Assembly: GCF_003576315.1 (NCBI RefSeq)
Contig: NZ_QWFZ01000016.1
Location: forward strand, 37,477-101,476
Direction: 5' to 3'
Origin: Henriciella mobilis
GTDB lineage: Bacteria > Pseudomonadota > Alphaproteobacteria > Caulobacterales > Hyphomonadaceae
DNA: 64,000 nt
Shown piece by piece: positions 37,601-45,251 of this stretch; within the stretch, counting starts at the first letter, position 1; each line of letters opens with the position of its first letter. The notes under the pieces were generated by a model, which was not told the DNA's origin, searched no databases, and was given only the letters and a program-made list of their open reading frames with translations. The translations under genes were made by a program, and so were the position numbers.

Positions 37601-40600
37601 CCTCACCATCCTCTACAGCCCGAGCGACGGCGTCATCGCCGGCGATGCGGGCGCCTGCCAGCGCGTGCTGAAACAGCTCGGCGGACAGGCCATCCGCGTG
37701 CCGCATGACCTTGTCGTGCATACGCCGATGATGGCTTCTTACGAGCAGACCTGGCGCCGGCTGCACCATCGCAGGACGAAGGCGCCGAAGGGCGTGCGAT
37801 TCTATGCCAACGCAATCAATGGCGCCTACACGCCTGACGCGGACATGGTCGCAGACATGCTGACCGGGCAGGCCGTTGCGGAGGTCAACTTCCCGAAGAC
37901 GCTTGCGCAGGCCCATGCGGACGGCGTGCGAACATTCATCGAGATCGGCCCGCGCGACACGCTGACCGGCGCCATCCGCGAGACGCTGGGTGAGGGCGTT
38001 CAGGCCGTCGCCATGGACCGGTTCGGCCAGCCCGCGCAGAACGACATCGCAGCCGTTGCGGCGACGGTCTTCGCTGCCGGGCATGGTGTCGACATAGACT
38101 GGCTGAAAACGCGCCTCAGCGATGCCCGCAACAATGCCATCCGTCTTCGGACAAAGGCGTTAGACGAGTTGACCTTCCCGGCGCATCCGACCGCACCTGT
38201 CCTGCCCAGGCGGCGGGGTGGCCAGAGGCAACTGCCGCTCGCACCAAAGACAGCGCTGAAGCCCTTCATGCCGCCGCCGGTCAAACCCATGACAGGCCGC
38301 GTGCTGCCGCCTGCACCCGGCACAGACTGGACCGCTCCGCGCCCGGCAGGCGGCGCCGGGACGGCGGTCCTCGACCGGCCAGACCGCGCGCCGCTACGCC
38401 GCGTGGCCCCCAAGCCTGCACCGGTCGCAAAACGCCCGGTCCAACCGCTTGAGCGCCGCACGCCAACCGGCCCTGCCTTCTCACGCGCCGAGCTGGAACA
38501 GGCCGCAGCGGGCAATATCTCCGAGGTCTTCGGCGACCAGTTCGCAGCGCAGGACGGGTTCCGCAGGCAGGTGCGCATGCCGCGCCCGCCGCTGCTGCTC
38601 TGCGACCGGATTACCGGCATCGACGCCGAAGCGCTGGTGCAGGGCAAGGGCACGATCTGGACCGAAACCGACGTCACCGCGGGTCACTGGGCCGTCAGCG
38701 ATGGGCGCCTGCGCCCCGGCCCACTGATCGAGGCCGGACAGGCGGATCTCGCCCTCATCTCATGGATGGGCGCGGACATGCTGAACTGTTCGGACCGCGT
38801 TTACCGCCTGCTCGGCTGCGAGCTGACCTTCCATGAGGGCGGCCTGCCAAAGGTCGGCGAAACGGTCCGCTTCCAGATATCGATCAAGGGGCATGCGGAA
38901 CTCTCTGGCGTTCGCATGTTCTTCTTCGAATATGACGGCTATGCCGATGACCGGCTGGTGCTGTCCGTCCGCAACGGCCAGGCCGGCTTCTTCACTGATG
39001 AGGAACTGGCCAATTCGAAGGGCGTGCTCTGGGATGCCGGCACCGACGGAGCACCAACGGCAGACCCCGTTCTGGACCGGACGGCCCCGAGCGCGAAACG
39101 CACCTTCAGCGCCGCCGATGTGGCGGCCTTTCGTGCCGGCGATACCTTCCGCTGCTTCGGTGATGGCTTCGAGCGCGCCGCGCCGCAGACCCGGCCAGCC
39201 CGCCTGCCGGGTGGCCGGCTTGCCCTGTTCGACACAGTCGAGACCTTCGAGCCGGAGGGCGGGCCGTGGGAGCGCGGTTACCTCAAAGCGGACCAATCGG
39301 TCCCTAAGGACGCCTGGTTCTATGACGGGCATTTCCATGAAGACCCCTGCATGCCGGGCACGCTGATGGCCGAAGCCGCCGTACAGGCGCTGGAATTCAC
39401 CGCCGCCGCCATGGGCCTGACCATCGACCGCGACAGCCATGTCTTCGAGCCCATGCCCGGCGAGGCGGCAACCTTCTATTGCCGCGGCCAGGTGATCCCC
39501 GATGCCGACCATGACGTGACCTATGAGGTCTTTGTGGACGAGGTGATCGATGGCGAAGAACCTGTTGTTTTCGCAAGCCTTCTGGCACGGTCCGATGGTC
39601 GGAAAGTGTTCTACTGCCCGCGCTTTGGCGTACGCCTGCGCCGCGCCTGGCCGCAGATGAAAAAGGCGGCCAACATCCCGCACTACGTCAATGACGAGTG
39701 CGATGTGCGCGGTGACGAGGCGGCCATGATCGAATGCGGCTCCGGTGCACCAAGCAACGCCTTCGGCTCGATGTATGCGCCATTCGACACGCGCGGCGCC
39801 GTGCCACGCTTGCCTCAACCGCCCTACCACATGGTCAGCCGCGTCCTCTCTGTCACAGGCCCGTCCGGCCAGCAGAAAGCCGGGCTGACGGCGATTGCCG
39901 AATACGATGTGCCGCCCGACGCCTGGTACTTCCTCGACGGCGGTTCGGGCACGATGCCCTTCTCGGTGCTGACCGAGGTCATCCTGCAGCCCTGCGGCTG
40001 GCTGGCCTCCTATTCAGGCTTTGCCCTTTCAGGCGAAACGCGGTTCCGCAACCTCGACGGCAGGGGCACAACGGCCCGGCACATCAAACCCGGCGACGGG
40101 ACAATCCGCACCCGGACGACACTAACCCGCTGCTCGCGCGTCGGGCCGATGACGATCGTTTTCTTCGAGCTGGAGGCGACGCTCGCCGACGGAACGCCCG
40201 TGGTGTCGCTGGAGACGAGCTTCGGATTCTTCACCAAGGCCTCGCTCGCCGCACAGGCGGGCCTGAAATCAAGCGACGAGGCCCGGGCCTTCCTCGACGC
40301 GCCGGCCGATCCGCCCAGCGAGGAAGCGACCCGCCTGCCGGTCTCGTCCGGCCGGCTGGCCCTGTTCGACCTGATCGACCGGTTCGAGGCTGACGGCGGG
40401 GCCAGCGGCCTCGGCCGCATCCGCGCGCGCCAGAGCGTTGATCCGTATGCGTGGTATTTCAGGGCGCACTTCTTCTCCGATCCTGTCCAGCCGGGTTCTC
40501 TCGGCCTCGACATGCTCGTTCAGCTGCTCGCCCGTGCCGGTGACCTGAAAGGGCTGGGGGAGCGTTTCGACCATCCCGTCTGGGAACCGATCGCGCCCGG

Positions 40601-41936
40601 TGAAGAAGTCACCTGGACCTATCGCGGCCAGGTTACACCCACGGCGAAACAGGTGACGGCAACCGTGGAAATCGACAGGGTCGAAACGGGGGATGAAGAG
40701 ACGATCATCCTCGGGACGGGATCTCTCTGGGTCGATGGTCTGCGGATTTACGAGATGCGCGGCATGAGCGTCCGCCTTCGCGCCAGAACCAGACTGGAAT
40801 CATACCGGAATTGTACTGTTTTAAGACCCTCCTATCCGGCCTGGGTCGGTGCCCATCGCCCAACCCATACAGTCCCGGCCCTTCCGCTTCTCTCACAGGC
40901 CGGCATGCTGCTGCGGCAAGCCTGGACAAGGAACGTCAAATCCTACCCCATTGAAATCAATGGCTTTTCGCCTCGCCAGTGGGCGAATGTGACGGAGGCT
41001 GGCCTGTTTGTCGAAGCCCATGTTGGCGCGGATGGCGCTGCGCGGCTCAGGGGGCGGGATGCAGACCAGCCCGACCAGGCTTTCCGCATTCTCTCCTCTG
41101 GAACAATTGTCGGCCGCACCCGTCCGTCTGCCCCGCGCCTGCTCGAGGCTGATCACGGAAAACCACTGCCCGACCCGTATGAAACAGCCGATCTTTTTCA
41201 TGGGCCCGGCCTCAGGCCGGTCACCGAAATGCGCCGTGACGCCAGGGGATTCGAGGCGGTGGTGGACCTGTCGCTGGCCGCCAGTCCGGGGGATGCCTTC
41301 GACGCCGTCATCCTCGATGCGCTGGTCCATGGCCCGCCGCATGAGCGCCCGGAAGTGTGGTTCGATGGTGTGGAGGATTGCGCGATCTATCCCGTCCGCA
41401 TCGAACGCCTGATCATCTGTTCTGACCTGCCGGAGACCGGAGCGCTCGTCATCCGCGGCGTCCCCGGCCAGCGCGACCCGGCAACCGGCGACCTGCCCGT
41501 GACGATCGAGGCTTTCCTCGGGAGCGATCTCTGGGCACGGCTCGACCTGATCGAGAAGGCCTATCCGAAAGGCCCGCTTGCAACGCTTAACCCGCTGGAA
41601 CGGCGCGATTTTCTGACGGGCGCCAGCAACGACCATCCCGCCCCGCTGAGCCGCTTTGACGGGACATGCACGCGGCTTTCCCCCGCCGATGTCATCGCCT
41701 GCGACTGGCTGCCCGGCACCGTCGCCACCGCCTGGGGCTGCGAAGGACTAACCGGCAGCGAGCTCGTCCGGGCCGTCGCCGTGAAGGAACATTTCGCCCG
41801 TAAATGGGGGATCCACCCGCGCAAAGTCCGCTACGAGCCGCCATTCGCCATTGGACCGGATGGCCGCCACCGTTACGCTTTGCGCTTCGATTCCAAAGCC
41901 CGCGCATGGGCCGTCATGGATGATGCGTATGAGTAA
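34683..41936 (+). CDS. pfaC: PfaC/PfaB-like fusion: KS-CLF-AT-(hot-dog)4-PKS-type DH
   Basis: 2417 residues. Domains in order: active ketosynthase (about 8-420; Cys174, His309, His345); a ketosynthase-like chain-length factor lacking the Cys (about 430-700; QGFAVMEEEASG at the elbow position); an acyltransferase of PfaB type (about 815-1130; VFTGAAAAYSGMGQ, Ser898 in GLSSGE with Leu in place of the usual His). Then come four FabA-like hot-dog domains: one near HWAVSDGRLRPGPLIEA (His1335), an active one at GHFHEDPCMPGTL (His1550), a degenerate one at FLDGGSGTMPFSV (about 1750, no His), and one at AHFFSDPVQPGSL (His1929). The tail (about 2055-2340) is a PKS-DH-like double hot-dog (HRPTHTVPALP, LFHGPGL, DALVHGPP), ending in a KEHFARKWG segment faintly like a phosphopantetheinyl transferase. 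Canonical PfaC is KS-CLF-DH-DH, so AT and the extra DH are fused additions. Confidence 0.9.
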   Translation: MADRDFEPIAIVGMGCALPGALSPAALWDAVLDNRDLLSPAPPGKWGVTDSEQQAMGYRGGFVSGFETVFDPSAFDLGEIDAAGLDPLFQWLLYAGHEAWADAGAPKVKRKKLGVIAGNLGYPSRALSDFASDVWENGTSGIDPFNRFNTGGPARLLARALGAKGPAFALDAACASSLYAVKLACDRLQDRSLDVAVAAAVNGADNLILHQGFSALNALSPSGRSRPFVKGADGLVPAEGAAAVVLKRLADCTVGETIHGVIRGIGLSNDGRRKSLLAPDEGGQAEAMAAAWAMSGLDPSRDIGLIEAHATGTPTGDKVELMATAKHFAGVEGLPIGSLKGNLGHLITAAGLASLIKMSFAINESVIPPTRLDGEALDGFAGSTTVPAQKAAWPKDRPRIAAISNFGFGGNNAHLILAADDGTRPKARKRKAAKTEAVICATGLCMGPDRGVTAVLQRLARPPKQPRGPMSEVTARPKPLRTPPSELGAAQGQQLALYDAVDEALARHPLEDGARVGVFTGFACAPEAARWMLRARIAKRLGLDPQTPETDAARNGVAPPLKAGDVLGAMPNVSANRINVRGDWRAQGFAVMEEEASGLRALELAMRALEAGEIDAAIVAAADLSADPVHEAATGESGGDAAAALILKRVGEADGVTLKALKLTGKPAPDTLLERLYGHSHAAGGLARLAVETELAARGHRLESDGLAPELYRDARGIELSGGKLKLKASPKPAPDLLRPAPLLETYGAATPEALAKAIDIGQQGTSGACRIALIANDETALADQRSKAIAALKAGHDPSGDGIHYGAGKPAGDLAFVFTGAAAAYSGMGQGLFAGVPELGPMMTAKFPAAQHVARLLASDLAPAYDQLRATTLISQAQHLLLTRLLGMKPSVAMGLSSGETNSLIAFGAWADADGLMGTIGESGMYTDDLAGAFKTAQAAWKDDAPVHWETWRVRAAERDFRAALASEPRCDLTILYSPSDGVIAGDAGACQRVLKQLGGQAIRVPHDLVVHTPMMASYEQTWRRLHHRRTKAPKGVRFYANAINGAYTPDADMVADMLTGQAVAEVNFPKTLAQAHADGVRTFIEIGPRDTLTGAIRETLGEGVQAVAMDRFGQPAQNDIAAVAATVFAAGHGVDIDWLKTRLSDARNNAIRLRTKALDELTFPAHPTAPVLPRRRGGQRQLPLAPKTALKPFMPPPVKPMTGRVLPPAPGTDWTAPRPAGGAGTAVLDRPDRAPLRRVAPKPAPVAKRPVQPLERRTPTGPAFSRAELEQAAAGNISEVFGDQFAAQDGFRRQVRMPRPPLLLCDRITGIDAEALVQGKGTIWTETDVTAGHWAVSDGRLRPGPLIEAGQADLALISWMGADMLNCSDRVYRLLGCELTFHEGGLPKVGETVRFQISIKGHAELSGVRMFFFEYDGYADDRLVLSVRNGQAGFFTDEELANSKGVLWDAGTDGAPTADPVLDRTAPSAKRTFSAADVAAFRAGDTFRCFGDGFERAAPQTRPARLPGGRLALFDTVETFEPEGGPWERGYLKADQSVPKDAWFYDGHFHEDPCMPGTLMAEAAVQALEFTAAAMGLTIDRDSHVFEPMPGEAATFYCRGQVIPDADHDVTYEVFVDEVIDGEEPVVFASLLARSDGRKVFYCPRFGVRLRRAWPQMKKAANIPHYVNDECDVRGDEAAMIECGSGAPSNAFGSMYAPFDTRGAVPRLPQPPYHMVSRVLSVTGPSGQQKAGLTAIAEYDVPPDAWYFLDGGSGTMPFSVLTEVILQPCGWLASYSGFALSGETRFRNLDGRGTTARHIKPGDGTIRTRTTLTRCSRVGPMTIVFFELEATLADGTPVVSLETSFGFFTKASLAAQAGLKSSDEARAFLDAPADPPSEEATRLPVSSGRLALFDLIDRFEADGGASGLGRIRARQSVDPYAWYFRAHFFSDPVQPGSLGLDMLVQLLARAGDLKGLGERFDHPVWEPIAPGEEVTWTYRGQVTPTAKQVTATVEIDRVETGDEETIILGTGSLWVDGLRIYEMRGMSVRLRARTRLESYRNCTVLRPSYPAWVGAHRPTHTVPALPLLSQAGMLLRQAWTRNVKSYPIEINGFSPRQWANVTEAGLFVEAHVGADGAARLRGRDADQPDQAFRILSSGTIVGRTRPSAPRLLEADHGKPLPDPYETADLFHGPGLRPVTEMRRDARGFEAVVDLSLAASPGDAFDAVILDALVHGPPHERPEVWFDGVEDCAIYPVRIERLIICSDLPETGALVIRGVPGQRDPATGDLPVTIEAFLGSDLWARLDLIEKAYPKGPLATLNPLERRDFLTGASNDHPAPLSRFDGTCTRLSPADVIACDWLPGTVATAWGCEGLTGSELVRAVAVKEHFARKWGIHPRKVRYEPPFAIGPDGRHRYALRFDSKARAWAVMDDAYE
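40789..40821. repeat. 33-bp repeated element, copy 2 (partner at 3749-3781)
   Basis: Shares 30 of 33 bases with copy 1, including the exact 18-mer ACCGGAATTGTACTGTTT (40804-40821), but in another codon phase. It falls precisely at the junction between the fourth FabA-type domain and the PKS-DH-like tail of the fusion protein (peptide around LESYRNCTVL). It may be a binding site or a scar of domain fusion. Confidence 0.6.
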
Positions 41937-42513
41937 TATCGAACTGATCGTGGTGGATGATCGCACGCGCCCGCTGGTTCAGCACCTGCGCTACAGGGTC
42001 TATTGCGCCGAAAAGCAGTTCGCCATGAAAGGCGCCGACCACGAAGCGCGCATGCTCTATGACGAGACCGATACGCTCGGTGTCACCTTCGCGCTTTTCG
42101 ATGGCGCAGAGCTTGTCTCCAGCGCGCAGGTCATCCCAGTTGATCCGCTGCAGGCCCCTGAAAGATTTTCGGTTTTTGATCTTCGTCATGCCCTGCCCCG
42201 CCCGGACCATGGGGCGGTTATCGTGTCCAAGCTCGTCACCGCTCCCGATCGGCGCGGCTCCAAGACCCTCGGCCCTGTCATGCGCGCCATCCTCGACTTC
42301 GTCGCGCAGGAAAACCGCCGCTACATCGCAATCCTGGCCGAGCCAAGCATGCGGGAATTCTACGCCTCGATGGGCTTCGACGTGATGAAGGAAGGCATTG
42401 AGGCAGCGCCCTTCGGAACGGTCGCGCTGATGGTGTTCGACATGCGCGATGAGCGTCACACCAGCGGCAAGTCGCTTGCTGGCTGGATGTTCAAATCCGT
42501 TTTCAGCCGCTGA
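41929..42513 (+). CDS. FeeM/AHL-synthase-like GNAT N-acyltransferase
   Basis: 194 residues from the ATG that overlaps the pfaC stop (ATGAGTAA). The N-terminus SNIELIVVDDRTRPLVQHLRYRVYCAEKQF carries the R-x-R-V-Y/F...E pattern seen in LuxI, FeeM and exosortase-associated acyltransferases. It is followed by MLYDETDTLGVTFALFDGAELVSSAQVIPVDPL (YDE.DTL, substrate-proximal strands), AVIVSKLVTAPDRRG and the C-terminal SMREFYASMGFDV GNAT motif. Enzymes of this group transfer acyl chains from acyl-ACP to an amine (amino acid, SAM and so on). Overlap with the PUFA-synthase gene suggests it releases the finished chain as an N-acyl product. Acceptor unknown. Confidence 0.8.
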   Translation: MSNIELIVVDDRTRPLVQHLRYRVYCAEKQFAMKGADHEARMLYDETDTLGVTFALFDGAELVSSAQVIPVDPLQAPERFSVFDLRHALPRPDHGAVIVSKLVTAPDRRGSKTLGPVMRAILDFVAQENRRYIAILAEPSMREFYASMGFDVMKEGIEAAPFGTVALMVFDMRDERHTSGKSLAGWMFKSVFSR

Positions 42514-43138
42514 AGGCCAGCACAGCGACCCAGTCATCTGAAGGCTGTATGGCCTTCAGGTGCACTTGCCGGCCCGCCTCTTCAAAATCCATGTCTGGTT
42601 TCTCGCCGGATATGAAAGGCCCCGGCACCACGACGGATTTCGGCCCGCCGCGAAGGCCTTTTCCCCGCCATTTCAGTACCGCTTCCTTGGCGCACCAGAG
42701 GCGGTAGAAACCGCAAAGCGCCGCATCACCATTGCCCAGCGTCTCCAGGACGCGGCGCTCGTCCTCGTTTGCAATCATCTGCAAAACTGGTCCGGTATTC
42801 AGCGGCCGCAGCTGTTCGATATCCGCCCCGACGCGTCCGTCGCGCAGCAGGGCTGCGAAGGCGTGCGGACCTGATCGTGACCAGGAAACACTAATCTTAT
42901 CAATGCCCTTCACCGATGAACGAGCATCGTCATAGGCACGAAGCTGCACCTCATCGGCCGCGAGTCCGCACTCATCGGCCACCAGCTTGCGCATCACATT
43001 GCGCGCGTGCAGGAAGTTCTGGGCGGTCTCAGGACTGATCAGCCGCGCTGCACGCGCCTGCTCGCTATCGCCCACCGGTTGGTATGCGATATCATCCGCC
43101 GATCGTTCCGAATGGACCCAGACAGGTAAGCTTGTCAT
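42503..43138 (-). CDS. pfaE: Sfp-type 4'-phosphopantetheinyl transferase
   Basis: 211 residues. Motifs of the Sfp/PfaE group: ISVSWSRSGPHAFAALLRDGRVGADIEQLRP (Mg-binding D-x-E) and FYRLWCAKEAVLKWRGKGL (KEA). It transfers phosphopantetheine from CoA to the serines of the two PfaA ACPs (LGVDSIKQ). It lies at the end of the cluster in convergent orientation and overlaps the FeeM-like gene by 11 bp. It could also serve other carrier proteins, but the position argues for a dedicated partner. Confidence 0.92.
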   Translation of the reverse strand: MTSLPVWVHSERSADDIAYQPVGDSEQARAARLISPETAQNFLHARNVMRKLVADECGLAADEVQLRAYDDARSSVKGIDKISVSWSRSGPHAFAALLRDGRVGADIEQLRPLNTGPVLQMIANEDERRVLETLGNGDAALCGFYRLWCAKEAVLKWRGKGLRGGPKSVVVPGPFISGEKPDMDFEEAGRQVHLKAIQPSDDWVAVLAFSG

Positions 43139-43484
43139 GTGGCCCCGCTAACGCCCTGCTGGCCTGCTGGCAACGCCTTCAATCCCGGCTGCCTTGGAAT
43201 CGACCCATGTTTTCAAGACTTTCGACACAGCTTTGTGCGTAAGACCGTCGGTATGAACGACTGCGCGCAACCGCCCCGGTCAACCGGTGCCTCACTGCTG
43301 ATAATGCAGGCGAAACACGCGTGGGCGCCTTACATTTGCAGCGTCCTTTCGCAACGCCGGACTGGAAAAGGCGTTGTTGGAGGGCAGGTTCGGTTTGAAG
43401 TAGAGAATGGCCGGTCCGGGTGCATCCGATCTCGTGCAGATTTTGCATGAGACAACACGGATGTGCCAGCACGGCTCGAAGTGG
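43139..43484. other. Intergenic region between the PPTase and tamA genes
   Basis: About 345 bases between divergently transcribed genes. No gene, RNA or strong inverted repeat was recognised. An in-frame ATG at 43461 could move the start of tamA upstream. Confidence 0.4.
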
Positions 43485-45251
43485 ATGACGATACGCACAA
43501 CAGTCCTTGTCGCTGCTGTGACGTTGCTGGCATTGCCAGCAGCGGCTGCGCCCGTGCAGGTGCAATTCGTCGGCGACGACGCCAGCGACGAGGTCATGTC
43601 GCAAGTGCGCAGCGCCATGCCGGACGAAAGCAGTCCGACCACGGTTCTTGAAGCCCGCCGACAAGGCCGCCGCGCCGTCAGCGCAGCCCGCAAGACACTG
43701 AACAGCCTTGGCCATTACGCCCCCCGGATCGACCTTGGGATCGAAAGCAGCGAGCCGCCTTCAGCCCAGTTGAGGATCGATCCCGGCCCGCGTTTTTCGC
43801 TCGGTCCGGTCGCCGTGGATTTCAACGGCTCACCCCCACTTGAAGCGATTGCCACCGATATCCGTGCAGACCTGCCGGTGAGCCAGGGCCAGCCTGCCAT
43901 TCCGGCCCGGGTCCTCGATGCGGAGCGCTGGATCGTCTCCCAACTGCGCGAACAGGGGTATCCCTATGCCGAGATTCGCGAAAAGCGCGTCATCGGAGAC
44001 CGGGAAGCCGAAACAATCGAGGTAACCTATCTGGTCCGCTCGGGTCCGCGCGTGCGCATCGGCGAGACGATCCTGCCCGAGCATGAGATGGTCACCAAGG
44101 CGACGTACCTGGAACGCCTGATCCCCTATAAAGCTGGCGAGATCTACAGTCCGGGCAAGCTCTCCTCCTTCAACACACGCCTGGTCGAAACGCGTCTGTT
44201 CCGCGTGGCGCGTGCGTCCCTCGCTGATGAGCCGAGCGCGATCGACGAAGATGGCACCGAAACGCGAGACGTGATCGTGACCGTCGCTGAGCGCCAGCGC
44301 AATACGATCGCCCTGGGGACAAGCTATTCCACCGCCGAAGGCTACGGCCTGCAGGCGGAGTACGCCCGCCGCAACCTCAGCCGGCGTGGCGACTCGCTGA
44401 TTACCAGCCTGACCCTGGCCGAGCTTGAACAGTCGCTCAACGTCCTCTGGCGCCGTCCGAACGAATTCGGTTATGGCCGCGGGCTCGTCCTGAATGGCGG
44501 CCTGATTGCCGAAACGACCGACGCCTATGAGCGCGAAGCCGTAATGCTCGGCGCGAGTTTCGAAGTCGCCAGAAGCACCGACTTCACCTATTCCTATGGC
44601 GTCAATGCCGAGTTGGTGCGCGAGCAGGACGAGCTGGGCGAACGCGACCTTCAGATTTTCTCTGTCTTCACCGATGCGCGCCTCGACAAGAGCGACAGCG
44701 TACTGGACCCACGCGAAGGCTGGCGGATCAATGGCCGGGTAGAGCCGAGCTATACCTTTGGCGACGAGTCCAATCCCTATGTGCGCTCGGTCGGTCAGGT
44801 CAGCGCTTATGTTCCTTTCGACGAGGACAAGCGTTTTGTCCTCGCCGGACGATTCAAGGCGGGCGCCGTGCTCGGTGCGAACGCGGCCGACATTCCGGTG
44901 GACGACCGTTTCTATTCCGGCGGCGGCGGCAGCGTTCGGGGTTTTGCCTACCAGGCGATTGGCCCGCGCGGAGCGGACAACACGCCGCTGGGCGGCAAGT
45001 CGGTCGTCGAGGCATCGCTGGAAGCACGCTTTGCCTGGCGAAAGAACATAGGCCTCGTGGCCTTCGTTGATGCCGGCAGCGTTTCAACCGACGAGTTCTC
45101 CAATTTCGACGACGCGAAGTTCGGCGCCGGTATCGGGCTTCGCTACAACACGCCTGCAGGTCCGATCCGTCTGGATATCGCGGCCCCGCTCAACCCGTCG
45201 GACTTCGATGACCCGGTCCAGATCTACATCTCATTCGGGCAGGCCTTCTGA
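43485..45251 (+). CDS. tamA: Outer-membrane assembly/translocation factor TamA (Omp85 family)
   Basis: About 588 residues starting MTIRTTVLVAAVTLLALPAAAAPVQVQF, a clear signal peptide. POTRA repeats occupy about residues 25-240 (for example ETIEVTYLVRSGPRVRIGETILPEHEMV). The C-terminal barrel carries the Omp85 motif region RFYSGGGGSVRGFAYQAIGPR and ends in a C-terminal Phe after YISFGQAF, as outer-membrane proteins do. It partners with TamB, whose gene overlaps its stop by ATGA. Upstream ATG codons at 43407 and 43461 are less likely starts. Confidence 0.92.
   Translation: MTIRTTVLVAAVTLLALPAAAAPVQVQFVGDDASDEVMSQVRSAMPDESSPTTVLEARRQGRRAVSAARKTLNSLGHYAPRIDLGIESSEPPSAQLRIDPGPRFSLGPVAVDFNGSPPLEAIATDIRADLPVSQGQPAIPARVLDAERWIVSQLREQGYPYAEIREKRVIGDREAETIEVTYLVRSGPRVRIGETILPEHEMVTKATYLERLIPYKAGEIYSPGKLSSFNTRLVETRLFRVARASLADEPSAIDEDGTETRDVIVTVAERQRNTIALGTSYSTAEGYGLQAEYARRNLSRRGDSLITSLTLAELEQSLNVLWRRPNEFGYGRGLVLNGGLIAETTDAYEREAVMLGASFEVARSTDFTYSYGVNAELVREQDELGERDLQIFSVFTDARLDKSDSVLDPREGWRINGRVEPSYTFGDESNPYVRSVGQVSAYVPFDEDKRFVLAGRFKAGAVLGANAADIPVDDRFYSGGGGSVRGFAYQAIGPRGADNTPLGGKSVVEASLEARFAWRKNIGLVAFVDAGSVSTDEFSNFDDAKFGAGIGLRYNTPAGPIRLDIAAPLNPSDFDDPVQIYISFGQAF

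Noticed and set aside
36720..38084. 454-codon minus-strand open frame
   Set aside because: Antisense to the CLF-AT part of the large fusion protein; typical GC shadow.
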